Assembly (NCBI GenBank): GCA_001414485.1
Contig: LLEY01000077.1
Span: 186,001-250,000 of the forward strand
Length of the DNA: 64,000 nt
Source: Calycina herbarum
Taxonomy: Eukaryota > Ascomycota > Leotiomycetes > Helotiales > Pezizellaceae
Direction of reading: 5' to 3'
Below, one piece after another: positions 35,101 to 47,032 of this stretch. The notes below the pieces were generated by a model. That model saw only the letters and a list, made by a program, of their open reading frames with translations, did not search any database and was not told the DNA's origin. The position numbers and the translations under genes are program-made. Positions within the stretch are counted from its first letter, which is position 1. Each line of letters opens with the position of its first letter.

Positions 35101-36660
35101 AGCCACGAGGGTTTTCGCGGGGCGTCTCAACCTCATGTTGAAGTTTGAATTAGTCACCTTGGCAAGTACGAGAGTACGAGCAGGATGGCGTTTTGAACAT
35201 TGTGGACATGATCCCAAATTGTTCCACCTTTAGGATAATTTGCTCAAGTTACGCTAGAAAATTAGAACAATGAGGGCTACGTAGGCAGGTACGAACCAGC
35301 CGTATTTACTGCCACTTCCACTTGTCTATCGCAAGATTGCCCGACAGTTCGCAGCCTTTTCCTCTTTTCAGAGCAGCTCTCTTTTCTCTTTCGTTCCTTG
35401 TTGCCCAATGGCTTCAGCTTTGCATGGCCCCTCTTTCCTCTTCGCCCTTTGGGATGGCTATTCATAGCACATGACGAAAAGGTGCCCAGAGGAGTGATGT
35501 GCTTCCAATGACAAGAGGTGCCCACGACGCCGCGGAAAGGTCGTGGCACTTCTTCCTCCCCGTTGGCTCCGGTGACACTCAGAGGCGGGTTCATGTAATG
35601 CAAGATGGATGTTGCATCCTTCAGCAGCGCACAGCAGCAAAGGCGATGGTTCTGGAATACTTGGTGTCGGTTCTTCGCTCGTGGTGCTGTGGGACGAGGG
35701 ACGGTGGAGGGAAGTACAAAGTACAGCTTGTGCGAAGGTATCGTGGGGAAGAGATGCCATCGCCATTTCAGGTCGCTCGCATGTACTCCCCATCTGCGTT
35801 GCTGGGGGAAAATGTGGCGTACAGGCTTGGAGGGTCCAGGGAATGTGAGATGACCTGACACACCCGCGAGCCCATCCAAGCGCAGATCTTGCCTCCCCTG
35901 CGGCTGCGGGTCTTCGGTGATGAATCCATGATTGGCGCTATCAAAAAAGGCGTCGAAAGATGGCCAATATTGGCAGCTGGCGACCGCTTTGGGACGTTTT
36001 GGCTGATCTAGTCGATCGCAATTCAACAGTATTCTGATGCTGAGATGCCCGATGTAATTCTTATTGGAGCTTGAAACGCGACATGGCGGGCCTGGGAGAA
36101 GTTTCTTCAAATTTGGTTCTTGGAAATTCCCGAAGTCGCTCGCCTCGAATCAATTTGCATTCCTGATTGGGGGGTTGCGGCAGATTGATTGCGAGCGATC
36201 GGACAGAGCCGTGATGGTCCCACGGTTGAGTGTTGAGTTCCAGCGAACTTCCCAGCTGGATTGGGTGGGAATCAAGATCTCTCCCCATAGGACAGGCCAC
36301 GATGTTGTGCGCACGGGGTGGAGGTTTTGAGTGGTGGATGGAGGCTTCAGTCGGTTTTTGGTAACCATTCATACGGAACTTGAAGGTGTCGTTGGAAGGA
36401 ACTTGGAGGGGACTTTCCTTAGGTTAGGGTCTGACAGCCGTTACCATACTATACTATACTAAATCCACGAACCGTTTGATGGTGGTACATGCATGACCTT
36501 CGCAAGCGCGGAAAGTATTCGGAAAACAATTGGAGGGGGGGATGGGGGTTGAGATGAGAAAGCTTGGCCTGAATTGCTCAATTGCCGGCGATGGTGGATT
36601 CGTTCCCTACCGACGGCCACTCACCGGCAACGCCTAAACCGCCAAAACCGCCAAAACCTT
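32183..36660. other. Long gene-free region
   Basis: Open frames on both strands overlap one another with no motif (for example the long minus-strand frame at 35277-36110 overlaps equally long plus-strand frames). A-rich stretch 32780-32900; purine run near 33820. I find no gene here. Confidence 0.5.
35222..35335. repeat. Repeat family A, partial copy
   Basis: Contains GAACAATGAGGGCTACGTAG, GCAGGTACGAACC and TTTACTGCCACTTCCACTTG followed by TCTATCGCAAG, the same order as the reverse of the tannase-intron copy's left end. The other end is missing. Confidence 0.6.
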
Positions 36661-36664
36661 CATT

Positions 36665-36835
36665 CTGCTTCTGATTGTTCCAAGGTAATAGTCCCAAATA
36701 GTTCCAACCATTTCGAGCAATGCCAGTAATGGTTCCAAGTCTTTAGGATAATTTACATGAATTATTCCAAACAGTTGGAAGGACGGGCTAGGTAGGCAGT
36801 AGGCAGGTAGGCAGGTACGACCCTGAAGTATCTGG
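36665..36835. repeat. Repeat family A, partial copy
   Basis: Contains ATTGTTCCAAGG, TTTAGGATAATTTACATGAA and GGCTAGGTAGGCAGTAGGCA with an added short tandem of GTAGGCAG. Matches the other family members in order; the terminal inverted repeat is not seen. Confidence 0.5.
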
Positions 36836-38235
36836 GAGGATTTCGGAGTGCCGCCAAAGCCTGAGAGAGGCGTTGATTCCAAGCGACGAGAGCATCGGAT
36901 TGCCGTGCAGGTGCAGAATGCAATGCACATCCGCCGCGCCATTGGCCTGAGTCTTAAGAGGCGGTCGCTATAGGTACGGAGGTACTTGCGGGCGACTCGG
37001 TACGTAACCTTACTCGTTATACAGAGATATGCATATACCCCTTTAGCGTATGGTCCCAGGCTATCGGTATCGTTCGTCCGTCCCTGGAGGAGAGAGAGAG
37101 GAGCACCATGATGATTCAGATGCTGCACAGGATGTTCGCAGGAGTTAGGCAGATGCCAGAGGGATGGAGATGAGCTGCCAAAGCATCTTTGTCATTTAGC
37201 TTCCCCTCTTTACAATTTAGGTCTGTCTGCAGACTGCGGTCCAGGCGGGTGGGAGACGTGAGGGAGGTGGGAGAAGAGCCATTCGGGCGAGTCCAAGTTA
37301 TTTTGGTCGATCCCCAGCCTAGTGCCTCCAGCCTAGTGCCTGCCGTATTACTTGCTTGCACCCTGCTCCAACCACACTCCCAAGGACCCTGTAAAGGTCC
37401 ATTGGCGATGCCTGTTTGGAGAACGCCCGCAGGAGCATCCTAGATGAACAGCGGTGGGAGAAAAGACATTTTCGACGACATCTCACATCTCATCCACCAG
37501 ACAGAGACTTCCGCTTCCGCGAACACGCTTCTCCCGCGACACCCGCCATCATCACGAGAACATTGCCCCAAAGCCCCCTCACCCCCCATCCATACGCATC
37601 CATACGCATCCATACGGTACGGTGCGGCATGGAGGCTTGACCTCGACACCGCCTCGGGGTACACAACCTCTAACATCCCAGCGTTGCTCGTTGCTCGTTG
37701 CTTGTTGCCCAACACAACAGCCGGCGGTGGGTTTGGTGGTGCGTGAGGTGACAGTTACAGGAGCTTCGACCCCAGCATGGAGCTTCCCAAACCTGGTTCT
37801 CTCTTTTTTTTTTTTCGCGAGTGAGAAATGATGTCGGAGACGAGACGGAATTGCTCCATCTGCTCTGCCAGGTAAATTACTTGACGTGCGGCCATGGCCT
37901 TAACTTTCCTTCTCGCTCGTGACCTCTTCGTGACCTTCCCTTTCCATACCGGAATCTGGGTGTTCGATTTGTTTTGTTTTTTTTTAGCATGCGGTATATT
38001 GAAAGGTCGAGTCGAGGTTTGATATCGGATTCGTCGACGGTAGTGCTTCGCCCTCGCCTCATCCCCCCGAGTTAGCCGTCAAAGCAAGACGTGGCGTGGG
38101 AGGCTTCCATTTCTTACCCAGCTTTCCCTTCCATTGCTCTGGGCCGACAGACACCTTTCAGCAAATGCCCTCACTCTCACTCTCACTTTCACCCCCACCA
38201 TCATCACCACCAAGCACCTGAACGAGCTGGGAGTT

Positions 38236-38257
38236 GCAGCAGCAGCAGCAGCAGCAA
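38236..38257. repeat. CAG trinucleotide microsatellite
   Basis: About seven CAG units, non-coding in context. Confidence 0.85.
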
Positions 38258-40660
38258 CACTTAGTGTGTACGTACGGGAGTAGAGTTCGACGCCGTTCAA
38301 GACTACTCGCTGTCTGTCACTTCAACAAAACTAGCACCCCACCCACCGGCAGGTGCCATTCAGGTCCCCGAAGGCTCCTTCCCAACCTCGAGCGCCACTA
38401 GGCCGACTAAAGAAAAAGTACCAGGGCGCGGGTCAACACCACGATGCTTCTTTTGCGCCTGCGAACCTAACTCACTGCGCAGTCTTTGGATGGCCTCGAT
38501 ACCTTGCAGCGACCGACTACTTGATAGAAAAGGTCGTCCCTCCCAGGTCCAACCCGGCCGGTCCTTGATCAGATCCATCTTGGCCCCCTCTGGAACTGAG
38601 CACTTCCGTCTCCCAACTAACGCTAGAATCTGCCCTTCTCCATTCCTCCTGCCAATCGTCCTTTTCTGGAAGAGCTTCTTTCTTTCCGTCTGCTCCGGCA
38701 AATCACATCGGACTCGGCCCTCGCAGGGACACCCTACCCTACATACAACTAATTGGTGTGGTCGACTAGATCGACACTTCTCCTTGCGGCCTTGCCTTGC
38801 TCCCCAACCCACTCGTCTGATATCCTTTCTTTGCCAGAGATCCGCGACGCCTTTTTCCCCCTCGGAATCTGCACCTCTCACCGCAATAAAGGGATATTGG
38901 CGCTACCGGTTTGAAATTGGAACTGGAACTGCAACTACAATTGGGTCTGGCACTGGAACTCGACTGGGTATAGACAAGAACATTCGAATGTGGGAGGAGG
39001 CGGAGTGGAATACCATTCTTCGAAAACCTTGGGAAGAATCAGGGTTTCTCATTCTTCTGGATCCTGGAATAATTGCAACCAACAGTTCTCTCTCTCGCTC
39101 CATCTTGCAGCCACACCCACATTTCGACCCCCTCATATCTGATCGACCGTGTTTCTTCCGCTTCGGAATTCCATCACTGGCCGTGCCATCTCCTCCGAAC
39201 TCTTAGACACGTCCACTTGCGGCGATTTCACCAGATTCCCGTCAGATTTCACCAGATATCATATTTTCGGGGGTTCCTGTGTATCGTGGGAGCTCTAAGA
39301 CCTAGCTAGACGTGGAGACGGTGACAGACAGATACAGTCGAATCACCTAGACACTAGAAAGCGTTTACAATTATACACAACGTGAGAGCAGCAGCATAGC
39401 GGTTACAGACGCGCCAGCCAGCTCAGCCAGCTTAGCCAGCTCCTTTCTCTCTATTGACACTTCCGTACCGCTACTGCTACCGTACCGTACCGTAGCCTCA
39501 ACTCGATTTCCACAATTCGCTTGGGGTGACCAGATTCAGTCCTCAGATCTCCACCCATCAATCGAAAAACGCGGCCACGCTCGTTGAGTGGAGAGAGAGT
39601 CCTGCTAGGACTTGGCTCCAGCTCTGGACGATTCAAGCGTTTGCGCAGCTCCACCAGAGAAAAGAGCAAAGGAGCTGCGCTGGGCTGCATTGACCCCACT
39701 CCCCTACACCCCTCTAACTGTAAGTGTTCTTTGCTAGCTCCCCTTAGCTCCTCTTTCCACCCTCACCCAATTCTTCAACCCCCCCTTGCATCCCTGCACC
39801 AAGTCATCTGTGCACAACATCTCGCGCCAGAGGCACCCACGCCTCGTCTCCAACTTCATGAGCATGTGTACATATGCTTGCCTGTTTACACCACCTTCTC
39901 TACACCCCCAGCATCTCGTTTGAAAAGTCACCGGCACTTGCAAGCATGACCGTGACGACATAGGACATTGGTTGACTGACAGTTCTCTTCCAGTTCGCAT
40001 AATCGGGTGGCTGCATAACCTCTGGGACCCGGCCAACTCAACTCGAACGTCAACAGCTTCAATTCTTTGTCTGCTCCTGTGAGTACATTTTCCAAATCCC
40101 ACTTGGACCATCATCGACCCAGTTCCTTCTTTATCATTCTCGTGCCGTCGACCAGCTGGCTGACCTGTCCCACCCACTTAGTACCAACACTTGGAGTACT
40201 TTATTCTCCAGTTTCAGACTCCCGAGACTCGAACCCTGCCTGTTCACGGCTCTTTGGTCCAGAGTTAGTATATCCGGCAACCAGACGTCCAACAGAACTC
40301 CAGCAACTGAAGCATTCAATCCAAACGCTCGTCTTTAACTTTCGGCACCCATCATTAGCTCAAGAAACGATTCAAACTTTAATAAAACATCGGACGGAGG
40401 AACTCGCCATACCGCCTCGCAGCTACTTTCTTCTGTCGTCGAGGTCTCACGCAAAAAACGATCCCGCCCGACACGACAATTCCGACGCTCTCATTCGGGA
40501 CTTTGCGAGATAGAAGCATTCGAGAAGTTCTCCATCCACTGGAAGTCTACGATTGTCTCGCATACTTACGATCTGCTTGGTGATCGTCGCTCGTTATTTG
40601 AATCCCTCTGGTCTAATTACAACCGCCAAACTGGCATACTCAACTTACAGTTCGCTTGGG

Positions 40661-40737
40661 GTAAGTTGCCTCTCGTCTCTGGAATGGATTGTTGCCTACA
40701 GTTTCCCGCGCGTCCTTTACTGACTCACTTGCTGCAG
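40661..40737 (+). other. Probable 5' leader intron of the MedA gene
   Basis: Strong donor GTAAGT at 40661, branch-like TACTGACTC near 40718 and acceptor GCTGCAG ending at 40737. The MedA frame is open after the acceptor, but its first ATG is at 40873, so this intron would lie in the untranslated leader. Confidence 0.55.
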
Positions 40738-40872
40738 CCTGAACACTTCTCGTCTCATACACCCATCATTGTAGACGAGTCATATCCTTCGCCCGAGAGT
40801 GCAGCATTTCACGAAGAAGGGTACGAGGGAGCCCTTGTGGCTAGGGTGCACTCCCCGAAGGATCGTCTCCCT

Positions 40873-43246
40873 ATGTCTGCCTACGGGAAACCTCCTCAAC
40901 TTCATGGTAAGTTATTTGTTTATTGAATCAACTGGGACTGCAACGCAGAATATGGGTTTTAATGTCAATTATAGGTTATGATGCGGCGCGAACTTATCCA
41001 GAAGGCTCGTTTCCATTTGCGCCTGCGCCGTCCTACGCATCTCAGCCTGGTCCATCTCCAGCATCTACGCCCGGATTCCCCAACCACACACCAATGACAT
41101 TTCCATCTCCACATGGTCGGGCGACTTTTGAGGACCAATCAGTACCTTATTTAAACGTCGGTTCCACGCCAAATCTTCACGTCACATCCTATTCGCCTTC
41201 TCGAGGCTCGGGAGATGCAACTATTTACGTCAACATCACTTCTCTTTACGAGTTATTGACAAGCAGCTCACCAATATTTTTTCTGACCTTTGGTCAGCAC
41301 AAATGTCAGGCATCGATTTCCAAAACTAGCCAACAAGGTGGGGTGTGTCAATACACAGTTTCGGCCGAGGTCCCACATTTTGCGGACACCAAATTTGCTT
41401 CCTCACAGGTGCCCATCGTTATGTCCATGGAGAGCGGGGATGGGGATGTGATGGCACAAAAAGATGTAGGAACTTTTACCTATACCAGCTCTGCACAAGG
41501 AGGAAATGAGGGACAGGAGTTGTCAAGGAAAAGGAAGGTGTCGGCCGACTCCCCAGATCTAAAGAGCCCAGTGAAGAGGTCCGCATCTCAACTCTTGCGA
41601 CCAAAGGAAGAATATGGAAACTATGGCTATCAGACTGGTGATGGGAGTTCGTCATACTCGCCATATTTACCGACAAGCCACTCGTACAATAATCTCGTCC
41701 CACATTACCAGAGGCCTATACCTGGTTTCCATTCGCAACAATCGTCGAGACATCTGGGATATGGTTATCCAAATTCTGCAAATGCCTCACCCCCAGCTAA
41801 CAAAGCACACTCACCACAAGTCGGAACTTGGAATAATCCTGCATACTTGCCTGGTGGACCTTCCATGGGAAGAAGTCACGGAGGTATGAATCGCCCATCC
41901 CTGTCAGCGCTTCCATCACCAGCTTCATCGGCAAATCCACCCTTGATTAGAACATCAACACTGCAGCAGACCCCCAGTCCCGCAACCACACCTCATGGAG
42001 CACATCCTGGTCAACACTTCAACACGCACGGAATTTACCCGAGCAAGGCGAAGCTTGATATCAACGGTGATCTCTCTGGCATGGCACAAAACTGGTCAGA
42101 AGAAGAATGGGGGGCAAAAAGAAGACTGGTGGTATTTCGAAGGTCACAATCCGGTAGCACAATCACCACTACGTTTCAAGCCGTGACCCCTGAGGAGCGA
42201 CCACCATCCAGCATCTGTATCAGTTGTATCTACTGGGAAAAACGAGAAGAGTGCTTTGTTACCAGCGTGGATACCATTTATCTTCTGGAGCAGTTGATCT
42301 CGGAACGATTTACGGTCGAGGAGAAGAATCGGATCAGAAGGAATCTAGAAGGATTCCGCCCCCTGACGGTATCGAAAGGGAAGGCCGAGAGCGAAGATTT
42401 CTTCAAGGTTATCATGGGATTCCCAACTCCCAAGCCTCGCAACATCGAGAAAGACGTCAAGGTGTTTCACTGGAAAGATCTGGCATCGGCTCTTAAGAAG
42501 ATTGTCGGCAAATATGTGAGCCGCCCCATCCCTCCATTGCCTCGGGGTTTTCGTGACAATTCAGAATATTGTGCGAGAACGTTTAGAAGAATGGAGAGTC
42601 AGAGTTTCTCATTCTTCTAAATCTTCTCGAACAATATTCCCAATTGTCCTAGAGCTCTCGCACAATATCTAACAAGGCAGGGTGCAGTCGGAAGCTAATC
42701 GAAAGACAGTCTGCCAGCCCGGCTTCCATCCTAACGCCTGCTAGCTCAACCGGTTATGCTCCTGAAGGATCATCTGCCGGCATCTCCTATGTTGGAGATC
42801 ATCACGGGGCTCTCTCACCGCGATCGATCTCAGGGTCAACAACATCAACGGCCTATGCGGCGAATATTCCCGCGCGTGTGGTCTCGCCTCTCAGCCAAAA
42901 GACGATGTCCTTGACGGGTGGTCCTCCTGATCTGCGCGTTTCCCTGCCCAACCACCCCCACGAGTCTTCTAATCACTGGCAAGGGGGTCCGCCGCATCAC
43001 ATGCAAACCTCGCAGCAGTACCCGCAACTAGGCCCACCGCAAAGCAGTCGAGGTTCATGGGATATGTCGTATCTTGAAAACAACGCCGCCAGTACCGGTA
43101 GTGGAGGTTCTGTTTCTAGCACCCCTCACCAACCGATGAATTACAATCGCAACGTTGCGGATACCGCGGCCGGGGGAGAGAGCCGGCTTGCAAGAAGTCT
43201 ATCACAACAGCAACACCAGAGTCACCAGATGCCGCTCTCGCGATGA
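40873..43246 (+). CDS. medA: Medusa-type developmental regulator (MedA/Acr1/Ren1 family)
   Basis: Three exons, 40873-40906, 40975-42515, 42710-43246; 703 residues from ATG 40873 (MSAYGKPPQLHGYDAARTYP). Medusa proteins are nuclear regulators of conidiophore development and, in pathogens, of adhesion and virulence. The conserved core lies at about residues 384-530: NWSEEEWGAKRRLVVFRRSQ, CISCIYWEKREECFVTSVDT, FTVEEKNRIRRNLEGFRPLT, KVIMGFPTPKPRNIEKDVKV and ALKKIVGKYS, matching what I recall of Aspergillus MedA. The flanks are Ser/Pro/Gln/His-rich and disordered. Intron 2 (194 nt) is proved by continuity: reading through ends at 42620 with an unrelated tail, whereas GACAG|TCT restores KKIVGKYSASPASILTPASS. 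That intron holds a hairpin repeat. Intron 1 is 68 nt, phase 1. The start is the first ATG in the open frame; other leaders are possible. Confidence 0.88.
42555..42648. repeat. Hairpin repeat inside MedA intron 2
   Basis: Arms GACAATTCAGAATATTGTGC (42555) continuing GAGAACGTTTAGAAGAATG, and an inverted partner ending CCCAATTGTC at 42648, match at roughly 33 of 41 bases. A GCACAATATCTAAC...GGCAGG tail follows. A close relative is at 43628-43770. Confidence 0.75.
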
Positions 43247-43627
43247 TATCTGAATGCCAATGGTTGATTGGTCAAGGGCGCATCTGGGGGGTTGTTTGAG
43301 GGTGTGCTGCACGAATCATTGGTCATGCGCCACACAGGCCACCCCGCGCTCCCAATCCTGGTTTTTCTCGTATCCCCTCATACGCGCAGCCTATACACCC
43401 TCTCTCTACACCACCATCTTTGGAGCACATCAACGCTGCAATATGCCCAACACCAGACGTTATCAGACGTACAACCCCTATCTAGCTTGAGTTGACTGGT
43501 CGCATTTCAGCAACCTTGCAACTCCTTCCTTGTTCTGGATGTACTCATCTGTTTGGCCGCCTGGCTAGTGGGCTCGCCGACATCATGAGTAAGTTCCCCC
43601 CCCCCCCCCCCCTTTGCTTCAGATATT

Positions 43628-43770
43628 ATGGAACAAACACGGATATTGTTCAAAGGTTTTAGAATAATCAAGAAATCGTCTTTCTCATTCTTTTAGACCT
43701 TCTCGAACAATATTTCTAATTGTCCCAGACTTTCTCGCACAATACTTACAAAAGGCAGGTGTACGTACCT
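43628..43770. repeat. Hairpin repeat downstream of MedA
   Basis: Contains GGATATTGTTCAAAGGTTTT and its inverted partner within CTTCTCGAACAATATTTCTA, then CTCGCACAATACTTAC and GGCAGGTGTACGTACC. It matches the MedA intron repeat in order and also shares the GGCAGGT-ACG end with repeat family A. Confidence 0.65.
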
Positions 43771-45259
43771 AGTGGAAAGCTCGACACCCTCTTCCACCAC
43801 CAACCCCTGCCACCACCATTCCGTACTCGACACACCATTTTCAATGTTCCTTCGGCACGCACTTATACCCTCGGCTTAATCAATTCTCCGTTCCTTGTTC
43901 CCTGTTTCCTTCCCGCGATCAATACCTTCCTGTTTTAGATATCCCCTCTCTTGCTTTTTGTTTTGTTTTGTCTTTGTATGTGTGTCAGGGGGCCCTGCAT
44001 ATGCGGAATAGGAGTCTAGGGCGTTCAGATGAACGGTATTGCATTCTCAAGGAGTGTGGGGTGGGTGTGAGCGCATATACATTGTCGATTTTTTTGGTTT
44101 TCCTTGATTCAAACACCATCTTCTGTTGCACCATCGATCGGCGGGTTGCAGATACTAGCTAGCCTTGTTCTCCTTTTGCACTTTATTTGATTTTACCGAG
44201 ATCAACTGGGTTTATTATTGTATTTGGGCGGTGGGCATGAACGTCGTGGAAAATAGGAAATACTTGAATGCAACGAGTGCAAAGAGTGTGTTTTGTTTCT
44301 GGCAGGATCTTCCTTTTCTCTCTCACACTTTTTTTTCTTTTTCAGACAGAAGGCAATGGACATGGTGATACAGGTCAGACTGAATATGGTATCACGGGGT
44401 TCTGTTATCTCATTTTTGGGAGGGAATTTTGCGAGCAAAAAAACCAAATTGATCTCGACAACACACAGCTTTTCCTTCTTATAACTGTTTCGTCTTTGTT
44501 GCATTTTTAAGGAGCGGTTATAAAGGCAGGGCAGGCTTTTGCATTCTTCATAAAAAAAAAGGGGGTACCTTGGGAGCATACTTGGCGGTATTTGGGGAGT
44601 TGGGGGATCTGCTATGATTGGTTTCATGGTGTTGGGGTTTTTTCATTTTTCATTTTTCATTTTTCATTTGTCGATTTTTCATTTTTTATTCATTTTTATC
44701 TTTTGGGCCGGCTAGTGGGTGGGATAAGGGGAGCGGATACCTATTTATGTTTACCTCTTTTGTTTTTATTCTTTTGGAATATTGTTTATACCCCATTTTT
44801 TGAAGTTGCGGTGTTTTTGTGGTTTTCTGGGTTGGGGAGAGATGGAGAGAGGTGGTTGTAGATGTGAGAGAAGGGGATCCGAGGGAGATGGAGGATGGAT
44901 GTGATTTGACCTGGATTGGGGGGAGAGCACTTGGTGTATAGTGGATACGTAGTCTAGCTAGTTAAGTGGGAAGTTTCGCGGACTTCTTTAATATTTAATA
45001 TCTTTGTTTTCTTGATGAATTTGGGATTTCTTTTGTGTTTTTTGAGGCTTTTTGTGTTTATGGGTATGGGGGTTGGTGGAGTGCCGGCCGGACTTGGATT
45101 ATTGGTATGGATGGGCTTTGAGTTGGTGGAGTGAGTTGACTACCTAAAGAGTGAGATCTTCGCGAGGCTCATTTACCGACCTCCAATCAAAGTTCCCACG
45201 CGGTCGAACTTTCTCAACTAACCAGGTAACCCGTCAACACGAGTTGACTTTTGAAACAA

Positions 45260-45308
45260 GTCAGCCAGCCAGCCAGCCAGCCAGTCAGTCAATCAATCAG
45301 TCAATCAG
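45260..45308. repeat. AGCC/AGTC/AATC microsatellite
   Basis: Tetranucleotide tandem run that drifts from AGCC through AGTC to AATC. Confidence 0.9.
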
Positions 45309-45729
45309 TATCTACCTGTCTGTACAAGTACCTACCTACCGTCTGAACTCTCCAATCGGCACGTCCTCCGGGGTCCCGCAACCGAAAATGCAAAAGATTT
45401 GTCTGCAACTGCTGAACTACCTCACTCACTCAATACCTTGGAAGAAGGTGCTGGGGCGATGGGGCGTTCGTTGGTGTACAGGGCGTTGGTGTACAGGGCA
45501 CGGACGGGTACGAGACTGTGAGAGTATGGGGGGCAAGATTTACATACATACATACGAGGCTGTTAGGCTGTGGTAGGCAGTTAGGCAGTGTGGTAGGTGT
45601 GGTGTGTCTGTATGGGCAGTGTGGCGGTGGGTGTACAAGAGCGATGTACCGTGATGTTGAGATACCTTGGCTGTACAAGGGGGTTTTTGTAGGCGCGTAC
45701 GTGTACCGTTATGTTGAGATGCCTTGGCT

Positions 45730-45761
45730 ATACATACATACATACATACATACATACATAC
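45730..45761. repeat. CATA microsatellite
   Basis: Eight tandem CATA units; a shorter run is at 45541-45555. Confidence 0.95.
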
Positions 45762-45817
45762 GCATGGGGAAGGATTTGACGAGAGGGGTCGGGCCGTTGA
45801 TGCTTGATGTTGATGCT

Positions 45818-45843
45818 TGAGTTTGAGTTTGAGTTTGAGTTTG
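45818..45843. repeat. GAGTTT microsatellite
   Basis: Four tandem GAGTTT units. Confidence 0.9.
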
Positions 45844-46010
45844 ACGTGAAGGTGGGTGTTGGTGAGGGTCTAGATTTTTGGAGTTTTCGTTTGGTTGGTT
45901 GGGAGGTTGGTGGGTTGCGGGTTGTTTGTGTTTTGTGTTTCGGGGGTGGATGGGGGGGTGGAAGGATGAGGGGGTGGTCATGGGAGGGGTGAGGAGGAGA
46001 GCCTTGGGGA

Positions 46011-46085
46011 GATGGGAAGATGGAGAGACGGAGAGATGGAGAAGATGGAGAGATGGAGAAGATGGAGAGATGGAGAGATGGAGGG
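46011..46085. repeat. GGAGA-rich minisatellite
   Basis: Tandem purine units of the form AGATGGAGAAG/AGATGGAG over 75 bases. Confidence 0.85.
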
Positions 46086-46390
46086 GAGACGAGACTAGCC
46101 TTGTTGTTCTAGAAGTGACAGGGGCTATGGTTGGTCCTGTTCTGTCTGTCTGTCTGCCCTGGGAAAGACGATGGTTTGAGGTACAGGCACAGGCACTAGG
46201 ATCAAGACCTAGAGACCAATTTCAACCACCATCACAATCACTCTTTGAAAAGCCCGAAGAAATCGGGAGGGAGTTCGTTACCTAATTTGGAATACGACCA
46301 AATTTTTGTTCTGTTTTTGAGACCGCATTTTGACTTTAAAATATAGCATTTTACAGGGTAGGGTAGTGTCGCTCCTGCCTTAACATATAG

Positions 46391-46423
46391 TGTCAAGGTC
46401 AAGGTCAAGGTCAAGGTCAAGTC
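46391..46423. repeat. AAGGTC microsatellite
   Basis: About five tandem AAGGTC units. Confidence 0.9.
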
Positions 46424-47032
46424 ATATGAGTGAACTTTAACTTTATGGAGAGTTAGTTCAGAGAGGACGTGGAGAGTGTGAATAGCTTCATTTTTTCTTC
46501 TTTCTAAAATTACAATTTCTAAAGCCTGCTGCAACTTCTACCCCCAGCCCTCGGTCTCGTCCGCTTCTGTAATGGTGTGAGAATTGAAGGAAACCTATTC
46601 TCACAAGAACGATCAAGTGTTAGTATTGAAAATAGCAAGACATTTTTTTATCCACAGGATACCCTACGATTTGGTTAGTTCCAAACTAATTTTACGGACA
46701 CTGGTAAGGGGCTGGCAATATGCTCGCCTTAACAGTATTTCCCTATTGCTATAGATGGAGATAGATATTATGCCTCTTGCGCAATTAAGTGGAGCTGGCG
46801 AGGTGGTTGGTGATTGCATTTTGCAGATTTAATCAGAACTAGAAGAGGTTGGGGTTCTTGCGTTGTGGGTGATTGATGGTAAATCTTGAACTTAATCATG
46901 CCAAGATGGAGGGGTTGAGGTTCTTTCATTGCACGTTGTCGTTAACTGAGTTGTCTTTGGCAGGGATCGAGGGGTCCAGGGATCTGAATAGTACCTAGGT
47001 AGGAGAGGGAGACGCAGCGACGAGAGTAGATT

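Larger units (their letters stand above)
36836..40872. promoter_or_regulatory. Long upstream region of the MedA gene
   Basis: Four kilobases without a supportable gene precede the MedA start. From about 38.3 kb on, the plus strand is pyrimidine-rich with many short upstream ATG frames and splice-like signals, resembling the very long leaders of fungal developmental regulators. A CAG microsatellite and CTCACT repeats lie near 38.16-38.26 kb. Confidence 0.5.
43771..47032. other. Gene-free, microsatellite-rich region
   Basis: Open frames are low-complexity shadows of simple repeats: TTTCATTTTTCAT at about 44640-44695, AGCC/AGTC/AATC at 45260-45308, CATA at 45730-45761, GAGTTT at 45818-45843, GGAGAGAT/GGAGAAGAT at 46011-46085 and AAGGTC at 46391-46423. 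No gene supported. Confidence 0.6.

Noticed and set aside
35277..36110. 277-codon minus-strand frame
   Set aside because: It overlaps plus-strand frames of similar size (35499-35858 and others) in a GC-richer stretch, has no recognisable motif, and includes repeat family A sequence at its 3' end.
39584..40513. Several 120-150-codon frames upstream of MedA
   Set aside because: They overlap on both strands, show no motif and fall in the pyrimidine-rich leader; treated as upstream frames, not genes.
43597..43632. GTAAGT...CAG intron-like stretch with a long C run
   Set aside because: Only about 36 nt and mostly C; no coding frame on either side beyond the MedA stop.
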